The notes beneath the pieces were generated by a model. That model was not told the DNA's origin. It saw nothing but the letters and a program-made list of their open reading frames with translations, and ran no database searches. A DNA stretch of 64,000 nucleotides from Cricetomys ansorgei (Eukaryota > Chordata > Mammalia > Rodentia > Nesomyidae). The DNA is taken from the NCBI GenBank assembly GCA_026225945.1, contig JAMJFZ010001264.1:1392501-1456500 (forward strand), written 5' to 3'. The translations under genes and the position numbers were made by a program. Below, in pieces: positions 32,604 to 44,685 of the stretch (positions are counted from its first letter, which is position 1; every line of letters begins with the position of its first letter).

Positions 32604-32826
32604 ACAGATGGCTTAACAGCTAAGTTCACTTTCTACTATTGCAAAAACCCAGGATCAATTCCCAGCACCCACACTGAGTGGTGCACAACTCTTTGTAAGT
32701 TCATTTCCAGAGGATACAATGCATTCTTCTGGCTTCTGCAAAGTGCCTTCATGTATATGGTGCACATTTAGACAAGCAAGCACGTGTATGCACAGAAATA
32801 AAAATTAAAAAAAAATACTTTTAAAA
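32604..32826 (+). mobile_element. B3/B2-type SINE
   Basis: The head 'AGATGGCTTAACAGCTAAGT' is followed by 'GGATCAATTCCCAGCACCCA', 'GTGGTGCACAACTC', 'TTCATTTCCAGAGGATACAA' and 'TTCTTCTGG', then an A-rich tail (AAATAAAAATTAAAAAAAAA). It starts directly at the end of the LTR copy. Confidence 0.9.
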
Positions 32827-32829
32827 ATC

Positions 32830-35224
32830 TCAGTCTTGCAAAAGAGGAGATATACACCTGATGGTTTTATATTATGAAAGTGATTGACTAGAGATATTTA
32901 AATATCTTGAGAGCATTCGGTTGACCAGTGATGAAGACTATGTTTGGTTCACAAGTCATAGTAACAACCTGATCTGGATTATAAGCTGTGAAAAACTGGA
33001 AACTTATTTGTTAGAATTCATGTTCAGTTTTCCCAGGAAGAAGAATTTCCACAGTGCATTATTCTCATAGTAAATTAAAGGAGATAATTTTTTCTTGTGT
33101 TTCTTCCTTCTAGCCTGATCTGTCATAATATCTCTTTAAAAAAAAAAAAAAAAAGATGTGATCCAAGTCAATCAATTTAAGGATGAGAGCTTAAGAAAGA
33201 ATGAATGAATAAATAAATTAATAATAAATGTTCTGAAAACTCCAAGTTAACATTTTGACAAGAAATGCAACTATCACGCTGATTTACAAAATATTTATCA
33301 TGGAAACTTACAATTATGCAGAAAATCAGAGTGCTGCGTATAACCACCTGGCTGGAGGGAGGTTGCTGTTGGCTTTAAGGGGAGGCAAGATGTTTCTATA
33401 TGTTGGCTCGTTGTGTACACAGAAATTCTCCAGTCTCATCTAAGAAAATTGATTAGGGAGTCTTTTATTTGAGCAGAAAAATGAAAAGTGGCCAATTGGA
33501 CAGCAAACCCTATCAAGAGGAGACCTGGAATCACTTTCTTGCTTCTTGATCATGATATAGCGTAGGGTGAAATCTAGACTTCTCATGTCAGCTGACTACT
33601 AGTAAGCCAAAGGGGGACTGCTCTTCATCCAGTCACTCATTATGTAATAACCCTTTGAGTATTGGGCACGGGAGAGGGGTGCTGGAGACAGTTGTGAGGA
33701 GATTCCCACCGCGATCGTGATTTAAAGAGAAGCCTGAGTTATAAGAGCCAAGAGAAGCTCGGTGATTGATCAGAAGGCAAGGTCTAAGAGATGTGAGACG
33801 AACAAGCCATTTATTGACTTAAGAAAAATAGTAGACGAATTTAGCATGCTTACTTGCTTGGTCCCTCAGTGTGTATTTACCACATCCGAAGTACTTTTAA
33901 ATTGAAAGATTAAAATATATACTTAAAAGTTGTGCTGTATTTATTTTCAATATGCCGTATGTGGATTAAATATACAATACAGAAATTTCCAGAATGTTTG
34001 ACTTTGCATGGAACAGATTTTCTCTGCTTGGATTTCCTTGCGGGATTCACGGAGTTACAGGATTAACTGCAACTTTGTCTTCATTGATTTCTCATAATGT
34101 TAGCTGTCTTCTCCACTTCCCTGGAGCTTGCACAAACCCTGGGTAAGGCTATCAGAGCAACTCGCTCCCCTAAATGGAGTCCATTGTTTCTAATTACTAA
34201 TGATACCCTGAATGTATCAGTGAGAACTGTAGTTGGTGTGCAGTAACTATAATACGCCAACAGTCATGACTCAAATGAGATAGAAGTTACACTTCTCTCT
34301 CCCTTAAAAGTATTCTAAAGGTAGATGGCCAAGGATTGAGACACAAACATCCCAATAGTTCAGGGCAGGATTTCTTCTGTCAGTTGAATGTTTAGCAAGA
34401 CTTTATCCTCACTGTCATTGCGTGGTTTAGAACGGCTGCCTCAGTTCCACCAGTGAGAGACTGGAGTTTCAGGAGCAACATCTTCACCCACTGAGCCAAC
34501 GGAGTCAGTCCTCTTGAAAGAGCTTCTTCATAGGCCTTCAAAATGAGCTTATTCTCTTCCTCCAGATGAAAGGGAGAGCAGACACCCAATAGGAGATACT
34601 CACCTCAGAATCCTATTTGATGAGGACTAGACAAGTGTCAGATTCAGTCCCAGGAATCTTCACAGTGCTATTTCTATTTCATTTCACATTATTTTGTAAA
34701 TTATCAGCTCTGCACAGACACACGCTGGAGAAGCAGAAGAAGGTTGTAGGCAGGTGCTGCCAGGAGTTTGCACGCAAAAATACTCCTTCCTTTATGTCTC
34801 TTTATACATTTGTATCCAAGGGCTTTCTACAGTCTACAGAGTGCAAGAAAGTCTTCTGTCTGCTACCTGTTCAGAGCCAGGCAGATTTGGGTGGGCAAAA
34901 GATCCTCAGACCTGCCCTCCGTTGTCTCTTCCAGCCTCCTTCCCTTTCAGGTTAGCTGCCCAGGTTAAGTCCATCTGCCCAGAGATTGCAACCAGGATCA
35001 AGAAATACATGCTTATTCGTTGCCTGCCCCAGGACTAGCTGCATCTAGCTGCTGCATTTATACCTCTACTGTGGCAAAATCAATTCAGAGATGAAGTCTT
35101 TCTGGCTTCCACAACCCCAAAGAGCAAGGGTGGGGTCTATGGAAAGGAAGGTATAAGACTGGACTTGTTTTATAAGCAAATATATAAATCACAGTTTTGT
35201 TACAGTCAATGTCTTTTGAACCCA

Positions 35225-35228
<4 letters not shown>
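32830..35228. other. Intergenic DNA, 2.4 kb
   Basis: No gene is called. There is an A run at 33138-33154 and an AATA/GAAT-rich patch at 33201-33230. Overlapping plus-strand frames of 66-112 codons at 34617-35038 are in three different phases and lack domains. No young repeat is visible. Confidence 0.45.
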
Positions 35229-35275
<47 letters not shown>

Positions 35276-35298
35276 AGAAGAGAGAAGAGAGAAGAGAC
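35229..35298. repeat. (GA)n microsatellite with an AGAGAGA(A)G end
   Basis: About 21 perfect GA units, then a run of AGAGAGAA variants. On the minus strand it makes a Ser/Leu-rich spurious frame. Confidence 0.97.
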
Positions 35299-35299
35299 A

Positions 35300-35964
35300 C
35301 CCATTAACAAACTAGATTCATTTGCGAGTTACTGGTCCCCCAGCATTTTCTTGCTGCAGAGCCTTTTAAATCCTGGTTATTGTTTACTCTGCCTCTTTCT
35401 ATTGTTTACTCTGCTCTAATAACTTTTCCCAGGAATAATTAGAGACTAAGTGTGTTTACTAATAACAATGTGTATTCAGTTTTTATGTGCTACACTTCAA
35501 AGGAAAACCAAATGTAAAAACTGAAAAACCCACAGTTTAAAAGTTAGAATCATCTTCAAGCTACTTGGACCTTCTCTAGTCCCTTGGCTTAGCTCTTTAG
35601 TCCAGGAAGAGATTGTTTCCTGGCATAAAATCAGCAGTTATTTGTCTCCTTTTATCTACATGTTTCATCAGTTCCTTCCTCTCTTGTAACACGCTAATAC
35701 TAGTTCTATCCAAGACTAACATGTTATTAGCCACTTCTTAGGATGGCTGTCAAGTCTTAAAATAAGGTAAACATACAAAGTATTCAGTACAGATATATCA
35801 CTCTTTCAAACATATCTGGTTTATAAAAATATTAAAGTAAATAAGACACTATTTTGAAGGAAAGCTAGTAATTTATTGATGACATTGTTGCTCCTGTCTT
35901 GGGTTCCAGATTTTTCTGAGAGATTATCACGGGCAGTCTGAAGGGAGGTGGATGGCTCATACGT
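35300..35964. other. Intergenic DNA, nothing recognised
   Basis: AT-rich sequence without a named repeat or an open frame of note. Confidence 0.5.
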
Positions 35965-36203
35965 TCAAACAGTTCGCTGCAGCAGCTCAGCAAGGAAGAC
36001 TGTCCATTGTGGCATGGGCTATGATGGTGGTTCCCTCTGAATGCATTCAGAACTCCTCAGGTGCAGATCAAAAGCAATCAAACATCCCCCATAGAAATCC
36101 AACCCCTGTAGACCATACAAAATGCCAAGGCCTATGCATCCCTTTTCCAACAGTGCACAAAAACAGTTATTTTAAACACGACTAAAAATAAACTTCCACA
36201 GCA
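35965..36203 (-). mobile_element. Solo LTR, family 'A' copy 3, internally deleted
   Basis: The right part (36050-36203) is very close to the copy at 46241: 'GTGCAGATCAAAAGCAATCA', 'AAATGCCAAGGCCTATGCAT' and 'CAGTGCACAAAAACAGTTAT', ending CTTCCACAGCA. The left part keeps 'GCAGCTCAGCAAGGAAGAC' but lacks about 80 bp present in the other copies. The left boundary is approximate. Confidence 0.78.
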
Positions 36204-36555
36204 CTTTACTACTGTTTTCCCCCCCACAGTGGGCTAAGCTCCACAAACTCTAAGTCAGAGTAAATCCTTTCTCTCTTAAGTTGCTTTGCTTAGCATCTTG
36301 CCAACTCAATAAATTTGCTTTTCTGCTCAAGCTTCATGAACACTAGCCTTAGGTTCTCCAAGAGCAGTGCTCATCCAACACGAGGACTGCAGGTTCCACA
36401 CATGGAATGAAGACCAGAAGAGAGCACAGGGGGAAATCGTTAGCACACGGTACAGTATCCTTAATCTCCTCCAATGGAATAAATCTTAATTATGTTTTTA
36501 AAAACCCTCATCTAACCATTGATCTCCATTTTTATATTTATAAGGTCAAATGAGT
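36204..36555. other. Intergenic DNA, nothing recognised
   Basis: No gene. The text 'GGGCTAAGCTCCACAAACTC' with 'CTCTCTTAAGTTGC' after it hints at the end of a rodent repeat, but is not enough to call. Confidence 0.4.
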
Positions 36556-36559
36556 CATT

Positions 36560-36710
36560 TATTTTTCAACCATTGCAGAAATGTTTGATGAAATACTATC
36601 CTATTCTACTGCTATACTCTCAGAATTTAGAAATAACTCAGTCCCTGCCCTCAGAGTGCTTCAAGACCCAAAACAAACAAACAAACAACAATAACAACAA
36701 CAAAAAGATG
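36560..36710 (+). repeat. Ancient repeat fragment followed by (AAC)n-like sequence
   Basis: 'CTCAGAATTTAGAAATAACT' and 'CAGTCCCTGCCCTCAGAGTG' resemble the 'GATACAGCAGTGAACAAGAC..CCCTGCCCTCATGGAG' part of the mammalian repeat also seen at 3040 and 26430. CAAA/AAC units fill 36669-36706. Confidence 0.45.
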
Positions 36711-36844
36711 GACAAACTTCTATTAATGCAATGAAATTTGTGCTATTATTGAAGAGTTGGCAAAAGGCTGAGCAGGGAGATCAATCCACCTACCAAAGCC
36801 CACAAAATGAGACCTTTAAAATAGTCACTTTTTAGTGTATAATT

Positions 36845-37310
36845 TTATTTATTTTATTTTTCTCCATTCATCTATAATGTATTCTTAATTTCTTAAATTA
36901 GCATACAAAATATTGCTTTACTATGGCATTTTCAAACGTAATTTGTCTTTATTGACCCTCCTCCTCCCTCTTCTCCCCCATCTACCTAGCCCCCTTGATC
37001 CCCAGGCACTCACAGAGACCTTCTTCCCACTTGTTACATGTGTCTTACTGCGTCCCTTTGCTTCCTTATCCCTTTATACGGTCCCTTTCTAGTTTTATGA
37101 TCTATGCCCACACTCAAACACACATATGCACTCATATATAATCACCCAAAACTAGGATGTGCATGTGAGGCAGAACACCTTGGAGTCTGGAGAACTTTGC
37201 TTATTACACTAATTTCCAGGTCCACTTCAAATCTAATAATCATATGTTTTTGCATATGAAAAAAATCCCATTGAGTATATGTATCACATTTTTTTTACCA
37301 TTCTTAATCT
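36845..37310 (-). mobile_element. Rodent L1 3' UTR fragment
   Basis: On the plus strand it has 'TTATTGACCCTCCTCCTCCC', 'CTTGATCCCCAGG', 'CACACATATGCACTCATATA', 'AACTAGGATGTGCATGTGAG' and 'GAGTATATGTATCACATTTT'. This is the order known from reverse-oriented rodent (Lx-type) L1 3' regions. No ORF2 code is retained. Confidence 0.7.
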
Positions 37311-38153
37311 AGGTCCCAAACAATAGAGGACCTCACCATTCACTGGACTCTCAAAACTAATGGTTTAATCCTTAATGAGAACAACTCAGTGGCCTAGTGA
37401 AGTACTTTATATGACTATATGCTGTGTGTAAATATAACAGGAGTCAGATCTAGACACTAGCCACTCAGACTCTGAGATGACACAGCCTGCTAATGAGTTT
37501 ACTCTTTGCTGTTGCAGTACATTTGTTAGAATTCTTGAGAGCAGTAGACTGATTAAATAATAATCATGGTCCAGCTAGACATTATTATTTCAAAGCAATC
37601 AATGCTTGCCTGAGACTTGAAGAATCCCATGGAAGTTGGAAATGAACAATGATCCATAAAATATTCCTGGCTCTTTTCCATGGAGGCCAAGTTTACATCA
37701 GCTTGGATCATGGTGTCTACCTTTGCTGTATCAGGTCAACTCAGAGAGAAGAAGAGAGGCATGACTAGGGCAATGGTCACCTGATTTGTTAGAGTTTCAC
37801 TCAGAACATTGCCTATAGCCCTGGTTGTAGAATTCCACTTCTTTTACTCAATTTATTTTGGATGAAAATATACATAGATAGTAAAATAATAGCATATCCA
37901 TTTAAATGCTGCTTTTCATAGACTGATAGCTTCAGTCATAGAGTGTCACCACAGAATCCTCTTTGAAACTTGAGAGTGCAGAAGTGTTTACAAGTACTGC
38001 TTACTGTTTTTCTGATTCTGAACCTTCTTGTATTGTGTGGCTTTACCTTATACAATCTCTTCCTATGTTCCCTACTCAAAAACCACTCCATCTTCCTAAA
38101 TCACTTACTCTCAGCTTAAGATAAAATTTAATTCTTTTTTGGCCTAAAAGAGA
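37311..38153. other. Intergenic DNA, nothing recognised
   Basis: No gene or named repeat. AT-rich. Confidence 0.5.
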
Positions 38154-38509
38154 TGTTGTGGTGGTTTGAATAAGATTGGCCCCCATAAGCTCATATATTT
38201 GAATGTTTAGGGAGTGGCATTAGGAGGTGTGGCCTTCTTGGAAGTATGTCATTGGAAGTGGGCTTTGGAGTTTCAGAAGCTCAAGCCAGGCTCATTGTCA
38301 CTCTCCCTTCCTGGTGCCTGCTGTCTGGATGTAGAACTCTCAGCTACCTCTCCAGCACCACATCTGCCTGAGTGCTGCCATGCTTCCCACCATGACAATA
38401 ATGAACTAAACCTCTGAATTGTAAGCCAGCCCCAACTAAATGCTTTCTTTTATATGAGTTGCTGTGGTTATGGTGTCTCTTCACAACAATAGGACATTAA
38501 CTAAAACGG
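38154..38509 (+). mobile_element. MT-type MaLR solo LTR
   Basis: It starts TGTTGTGGTGGTTTGAATAA. It contains 'TTAGGAGGTGTGGCC', 'CTGTCTGGATGTAGAACTCT', 'TGCTGCCATGCTTCCCACCA', 'TGAACTAAACCTCTGAATTG', 'TAAGCCAGCCCCAACTAAAT' and 'GTTATGGTGTCTCTTCACAA', all in MT order, and it ends near ACTAAAACG. Length (about 356 bp) agrees with an MT LTR. No target duplication is visible. Confidence 0.95.
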
Positions 38510-38552
38510 ATGCCTTCACCCTGTTTACTCAGTTTATTCATGTACTTCTTAC

Positions 38553-38555
38553 AAT

Positions 38556-38586
<31 letters not shown>

Positions 38587-38838
38587 CCCACACACACACC
38601 ACACAACACACACATACAACATACATGCACATATATCACTCCTGAACACCTAGTATATAACATCCATACACACATTATACATATATACATACAACACAAA
38701 CACATGGCATATATGCACACACATTGCCATACACACACACCACAACAATATGTACACATGAAATATACATACATACATACATACCACAAACAGAACACAG
38801 ACGTGCGCACACACACACACTTTCATAACAAACACAAC
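38553..38838. repeat. (CA)n compound microsatellite
   Basis: A pure CA run at 38553-38582 is followed by about 250 bp of CA units broken by CATA, CACAACA and ACATATA variants. The 159-codon frame crossing it is an artefact of the repeat. Confidence 0.95.
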
Positions 38839-38839
38839 A

Positions 38840-40506
38840 TGCACACAGAGAGTACCATTTTATTTGTTCTTACTATGGTTAAGGTGATATTTGTTTATTT
38901 CCTGATTTCCTGTGTCTCATCTGATATGGTCCAAGTTAATTAAAATTTCTGATAATAGTAATTTCACACCTTCAATGCAAAGGGAGGGTGGGCATAATTG
39001 TCAGAAAGTGGTGTACTTTGCTGAAAACCAGGCCTAGACTGCAGAAATAATAGAATGAGTACCATCAATACAAACTCAGAGCAATCTTCCAGAATGTGAA
39101 TAAGCTCAATTAAGTCCAGCCATGTTTTTTTTTTCTGTTAACACCTTCTATATAGTTATCATGGTTTCTACAAGCCAGTATGAATCTTGCATCATCTAAA
39201 GCAGTACAGATCATGTCAATACCAAGATGTGTGGGAAACTAATATTACCCTCAGTTCCCTGACTGAAGCCAAAAAGTACTTTTTATGATAATGAGTCAGA
39301 ACCCTAATTCAATTGAGTACTTACTCGACAAACATTAAGGACCTTCTCCAGTTAGCAGGAATTATAGGTTCCTCTGGTTTTCCATTAACAGTAACAAAAC
39401 CTGTTTATAAGAGAAATTAAAAACAGACACCTTGTTGGCTTATGCATTTACAGATGTTTTGTTTTTCTCACATAAAAGCTTCTTTTAATCAAGTCTGTCC
39501 CTAACATGTTAGGCTTAGACCACAAATATTAACCTAAAATCTGTCTTGAGCATTCCACTTTAACATTGAAAACTCCAGATCTGCTGGGCCAAATCTCAGC
39601 CTGTAACACAACAGGTCTCACCTAATTGTCATAGAAAGGACTTCTGTGTTCAACAGGCCATAAGGACAGAGACATCTACTTTACCCAAGGAGCTGCCCAG
39701 GGAGTTGAACATATGTTACTGTTTTTCAATCTAGAAAACTACCAACTCTGAGGAAGAGATGGAAAGTCTATATAATTCTCAGGGAATGAAAGAGCTAAAA
39801 GAAAAAAGTGGCTGGGCATCAAAGAAAAGAAAAAAGTAGGGGGTGTGAGGCAAGGTAGAATGAGAGAGTCTACCCAGTTCACCTTTGTATGAGGCGCATT
39901 GTTGCACGGGTTCAAGTTTGGTGCTCAATGGAGACACTGTGTCAGATTTTCTTTTGGATAAGTGATTTAGTGGCACGGACAAATAGGCAGCAGCATATCA
40001 GAGGCAGGGGCTTTGGGGAGAATTCAGACCCATGTGTTGGGGCCTGAATCTCTTCTTACAGATTGCGAAGAAAGGGGCAGGTTCTGTGTAATGTGGTTGA
40101 TGAGGAATTCAAAGCATGGGCCTGCAGCCAGGCTGTCCCTGATTCCTGAGTGATGGGAGGCAGGGGAGGGGATCCCAGGAAGGAATGTGTGACTGAGGAT
40201 GCTGGGGAAAGGGGAACATTTGGTTAAGTCGTACCCATTGTGTAGGTGAGGAATGTGCTGGCGCATGTAGCCTTCTGTTCTTCCAGAGTCTGGCAGCTGG
40301 GGTCAATAAACTTACTTAGAGAAATGAAACAGGCACTCATCAACCTCCTGTAATCTGGGCACTAGGCAAGTCTCTTAAAAGCTTAGGGATTCATAGACAG
40401 GTGTGAGGCTTGCCATAAAGGGTAAGCCCTTGTATGCAGGAATTTGTGAGTTTCTAAGACATGAGGGTTTTCCAAGGAAATAAAAGTCAGGGACTTTAGA
40501 GAATTT
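38840..40506. other. Intergenic DNA, 1.7 kb
   Basis: No gene. At 39315-39400 'GAGTACTTACTCGACAAACA' weakly recalls the ancient repeat seen elsewhere. Positions 39780-40310 are purine-rich and give opposing short frames, not called. Confidence 0.45.
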
Positions 40507-40575
40507 GGAGATTTAACTTGGTGGTAGATGGCTTGCCTAAAAATTACAAGGCTTTGGGTTTGGTCCTGGGCACTG

Positions 40576-40576
<1 letters not shown>
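40507..40576 (+). mobile_element. ID-like SINE head
   Basis: 'TTAACTTGGTGGTAGATGGC', 'TTGCCTAAAAATTACAAGGC' and 'TTTGGGTTTGGTCCTGGGCA' follow the ID/RSINE1 tRNA-derived consensus (A box 'AGCTCAGTGGTAGAGCGC', B box 'GGGTTCGATCC'). The GATA array starts exactly where its A-rich tail should be. Confidence 0.75.
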
Positions 40577-40625
<49 letters not shown>

Positions 40626-40651
40626 TTAGATAGAAAGAAAAATAGATAGAT

Positions 40652-40700
<49 letters not shown>
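40577..40700. repeat. (GATA)n microsatellite
   Basis: About 30 GATA units with two short interruptions (GTTAGATAGAAAGAAAAATA, GATGATA). It sits at the tail of the ID-like element. Confidence 0.97.
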
Positions 40701-40701
<1 letters not shown>

Positions 40702-41872
40702 AAAATAGATAAAGAGCTGGTAGCCATACCATCTCAAGGGATTAATCCCACTACCAACATGACTGGACATGAAAGTGTCTTCTCTTCTGATAAGTGTACA
40801 GACCAGAACTGACTAGTGTGTCTTCTATGGTCAGTCGTAAGGCCACCAGCAGATTCAGCAAAGTTACTCCAGACTCCTAAACCACAACACATTGTGAGAT
40901 AATAAATGTTTTACTGTAAGTCACTAAGCTTGTGATAACTGTATTACATAGCAAAAGAAAATAGTTTCAAGCTGGAGTTAAGGCCTGAGGCCAGGAGCTT
41001 TCAGGATTCCCAATTTTCTTTTTTTAAGTTTTGGGATAATGACATAGATTTTACCAGTTGAAGATCCCTTCTCTGAAATTCTAAAATCCAAAATGCTCCA
41101 AACATCTCAATGTCAATCAGCCCTCAAACAACTTCAGGTTTTGTGTATTGTGGATTTGGGATCTTTGCATTAGAAATGATTCTTCCTGTTTATCACTCTC
41201 TTCTCTCTTGGATCACCCCTCCTTGCATCTCTCAATGACTCCATGAGCTACCCACCTTCTCAGAACCTCCCCCTCCCAGCCCTCACAGCACTGCCCCTCA
41301 GCGTTCCTCCGCTGGGCTTACTTTCTGATGTGCTTGCTCCAACCCATCCTGCTCACCCATTGCTGGGCACTGGGTTGCATATTTGAAAAGCTGGTCTGCT
41401 ACTCTTCTTTTTCATATTATTTTCCACTGAAACTGGAACAAATAGCCACAGTTTATTACCTTAAAACCACATAGATATCTTATCTCAGAGTTCTAAAGTC
41501 AGGAGTCCAGAATTGGCTGTGTGCGGCTACCATAAAGGTTTCAGTGGGGTTCTCTTGCAGCTGTAGGGGAGGATCCATGCCCTAGTTTCTGTAGGATGTC
41601 TGCACTCCCTGGTTTATGGCCCCATCCTTTCCACAAAGATGAGCTGTGTCCTGTAATATTGCATCTGCATAATTGTTTATCTCTTCTGCCTCTCTCCTAT
41701 TTTAAAGACCTTTTAATGAGGCTACACAGAGCCCACCAGATATTCCAGGATAACATTTTTATCCAGATCAACTGACGAGTAATTCTTGATTCCATCTGAA
41801 ATTAGAATTCTGTATTATGAGACAACCCTGTAACGTCTGAGGAATGAAAGGTAGACATCTTTCTAGGGTCAG
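40701..41872. other. Intergenic DNA with a possible old repeat
   Basis: At about 41060-41180 'CTAAAATCCAAAATGCTCCA' and 'GGTTTTGTGTATTGTGGATT' recall an old mammalian inverted-repeat element with 'AATCCAAAATGCTCC' ends. The evidence is too thin for a family. The rest is unassigned. Confidence 0.4.
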
Positions 41873-42055
41873 AGAGAGAGAAAACTTAATGGGTAAAGGT
41901 ACTTGCCCTGAAGCCTAACAACCTGAGTTCAAGTCCTTGAACCCACACAGTGGGAGGAGAGAACTGACTCTTGTAGATTTCCCTCCCACCTCCATAGATG
42001 TGTTACTGTACAGACACATAAAACAGACAAACAAACAAACAAATAAATAAAGTGA
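41873..42055 (+). mobile_element. B3/B2-type SINE
   Basis: 'TAATGGGTAAAGGTACTTGC', 'CTAACAACCTGAGTTCAAGT', 'GAACCCACACAGTGGGAGGA' and 'GAGAACTGACTC', then a tail of (CAAA)n and (AATA)n. Typical of the B2-family branch with an 'AGAGAACTGACTC' body. Confidence 0.9.
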
Positions 42056-42059
42056 TTAT

Positions 42060-43510
42060 CTTTTGGGGAGCATATTTTAGCTAACCACAGCTTGTAAGAA
42101 ATGTTTAAAAGTGACCATTGAGGTTTCCTGACGATAATCACTGATAGTGGTTTCTAGAAATAGTGAATATGCCTAGGAAAATTTGTACCTTAAAGATACC
42201 TCTATAAAATAAATAGAACTTCCATCTATGAGAAATACTCCCCAAAAGGCAAAGAATTTTCTAACACTAGGACAAGTCTAGAAGAGAGAGATTCTTTATG
42301 CAAGACGGCATTTAATGATTCATAAATCACATCATAAAAATGGCTGCTCACTCTGCCCACTTGTAAAAATATTTCCCATTTTGGTCTTCATGGTCCACAT
42401 TAGTATTCTATTGTCATAATAAATAGGTTAGTGGTTGTGGGGTCCAATGATGAGATAGTTAAAAGGAAAAGCAAGAAGGCTCCCCACAGAGCTGGCATAA
42501 GGACTGCACTACCCTAGGGGAAGACAAAGCAAGGTACTCACTCAGCCAGTGGGGACAGCCAAACAGTTCTCAGGTTCAGGGGCTCAGTTCTGTGACTCCC
42601 CAGTGTGTACCAATTATCTCAATGGGAGTTTCGAGTTTTCTGATAAATCTTCAAACAAAATTAATTTGAATGGCTTTAATTAGCCTTAATTATATTATTC
42701 CTATTATTATATGTGCTTCTTCTCAGAGGTTGATGAGAAAATACTTTCAGGAAATCCACTCAAGAGGCAAAGGAAAGCTACAAGAATTTAAAACCACTTG
42801 GAGATGAATTGATGTTGTGCTGTTTTATTATGGTTCTGAGATCAAAAATAGATCAATTATCAACTACAATGGAGTGGTGTGTTCTCAGACATAGCCAGGA
42901 ACTAAAAGAAAAAAAATAAAATAAAATATTAGTTTATTTCTCTTGAAGATGTCCGTTTCATTTCCTCCCTAATACACAGTGAAGAAAGAGGAAAGCATAC
43001 ACAATAGTGTTGTTTTCTGCTTTTTTGTTGTTGTTTGGTTTTGTTTTTTTTTTGTTCAGGTTTTCCTGGTCTTCCAATTCATGGTTCTGAGAACTGTCCT
43101 TTAGGTCACTGTTTCAACTCCTTTCTCCCTTCTTTTTTTTAATCTGGCCATGGTTGTCAAAAGGAAATTAATCTTTTGCAGCCAAATGAAATTTGGGCTT
43201 CCCAGCACTAGTCACTAATGAAAAATGCATTAATGGCAAGCATCAGAGAAACCCCTGGCTCTCAGTACCAGAGGGTACATTTAAATAATTCTATGAATAT
43301 AGATCAATAAAACTAATTTACTTATAGCCTTTTGTGTGCAGGATTTAAATCTGAATAAGAGTCATTTGTATTACAATGTTTTGTATTAATTTGAGGTATC
43401 TATTGTTTTACATATTAAATTAATCTTGGTCATAAGATGGGACTTCATATATGATATTAAAATATGAGGCTTGGGATTTGATATTAGTAATGCTATGATT
43501 TTGTAATTCA
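42060..43510. other. Intergenic DNA, 1.45 kb
   Basis: No gene or named repeat. Short T-rich and A-rich runs at 42908-42930 and 43021-43052. Confidence 0.45.
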
Positions 43511-43514
43511 GCAT

Positions 43515-43770
43515 GGTTTGCCTGGATGTCATTTAAAAGGCTTGGAGAGGTCCCAGAGGGCCAGCACTGAGACGCCAGGGTGAAATTGGAGAGAGTGCAG
43601 AAGGCTTTAATATTCAAGCACACAGCATATCAGCTGCAGTAGCCAAAGTCCATCTGGGACTTGGGGAGGCTTGGAGTGGCAGCCTGCTGAGGAGGGATCG
43701 GGGGTTGGTATTCCGGAGACCCCTAGAGTCCAGAACATCACGTGCTGGCTACGGAATACGAATATCCTGA
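43515..43770 (-). mobile_element. Candidate LTR
   Basis: On the minus strand an ATTAAA signal in 'GAATATTAAAGCCTTCTGCA' is followed by 'CTCTCTCCAATTTCACC' and a GC-rich stretch, like the R/U5 of a retroviral LTR. Upstream is a CpG-bearing segment ('GGTCTCCGGAATACC'). I cannot place either boundary or the family, and no second copy lies in the window. Confidence 0.4.
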
Positions 43771-43804
43771 CTCAGCTATTGGCACCGAAAGGTTACTTCC
43801 TGAT

Positions 43805-43950
43805 TCTGTGGAGGTAATTATTTATTCATCGAGTGCATACTCAGTACCTTCTCTTATTCGGTGCAGAGAAACCCAGGTTACAATAAGGCCAGGAGAGCTT
43901 AAAACAGACAGGCAAATCACCAGGCAACTGGGATCCAACAGAGTTAGTCT
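43805..43950 (+). repeat. Ancient mammalian repeat fragment, class uncertain
   Basis: 'ATTTATTCATCGAGTGCATA', 'CTCAGTACC', 'TTCGGTGCAGAGAAACCCAG' and 'TTACAATAAGGCCAGGAGAG' follow the old 'TTTATTGAGCGCCTACTATG' repeat layout. Confidence 0.4.
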
Positions 43951-43954
43951 TGAG

Positions 43955-44522
43955 CCAGGAATAAACATGGGTTTCAAAAAGCATTTATAAACCTCAGCAG
44001 CTCAACGTCTTCTGAACTTACTTGCCCATGGAATCTTAAGGAAAAAAATAAAAGACTGCCGATATCCTTTATCTATTCTAATATATACTGTTTACAAGAC
44101 ATCGTTAACCAAACAGCAGTGGTGAAAGTTAGAAATCAACCCAGCTCTACCCATTGCTAGAGAAACAAGAAAGTCTCCTTAGCTCCATGACCTCCTCAGC
44201 ATCCTTCAGTAAAAGTGTTCTCTGAGCATTCTGAGAGTAATCCCTGTTCTTGGATCATAAACTGTGGGAACTGCCTACATTGGCATTTTGCCATGGCTGG
44301 GAGATCAAAAATAAATAAGAATTCCCTGAGGAACAATGACAGTTCCAATGTCTTTGTACTTTTTGGGTATTTATTGGAAACCACACAGGAACACAGAGAA
44401 GTATCTCCTGCACCAGTAAAATCCTCTGATCCCTTCTCTGATTCAGTTATGATAATTAGAAGAGTGATGACCTTTAAGTTTAAGTACTCTGTGCATTTAT
44501 ATCTTTTTAAAAATTATTATTG
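43955..44522. other. Intergenic DNA, nothing recognised
   Basis: A 187-codon plus-strand frame (44215-44778) covers this region, but its last half lies in the B3 SINE and CA run. I see no domain in the first part, so no gene is called. Confidence 0.5.
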
Positions 44523-44685
44523 TCGGGGCTATAGACATGGCTGGATGGTTAAGAACGTTTGTTCTTCAAGAAAACCTAAATTATGTTCTCAACAAACACC
44601 TCAATGGCTTCTCATAACTATTTGTAGCACCAGTTGTGGGGGATCTGAGCCCCTCTTTCAGCTTCCAAAGACACCTGCGTATATG

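Noticed and set aside
38464..38943. 159-codon His/Thr-rich frame
   Set aside because: Crosses the MT LTR border and the CA microsatellite; a repeat by-product.
40537..40770. Tyr/Leu/Ser/Ile-rich minus frame
   Set aside because: Translation of the GATA array.
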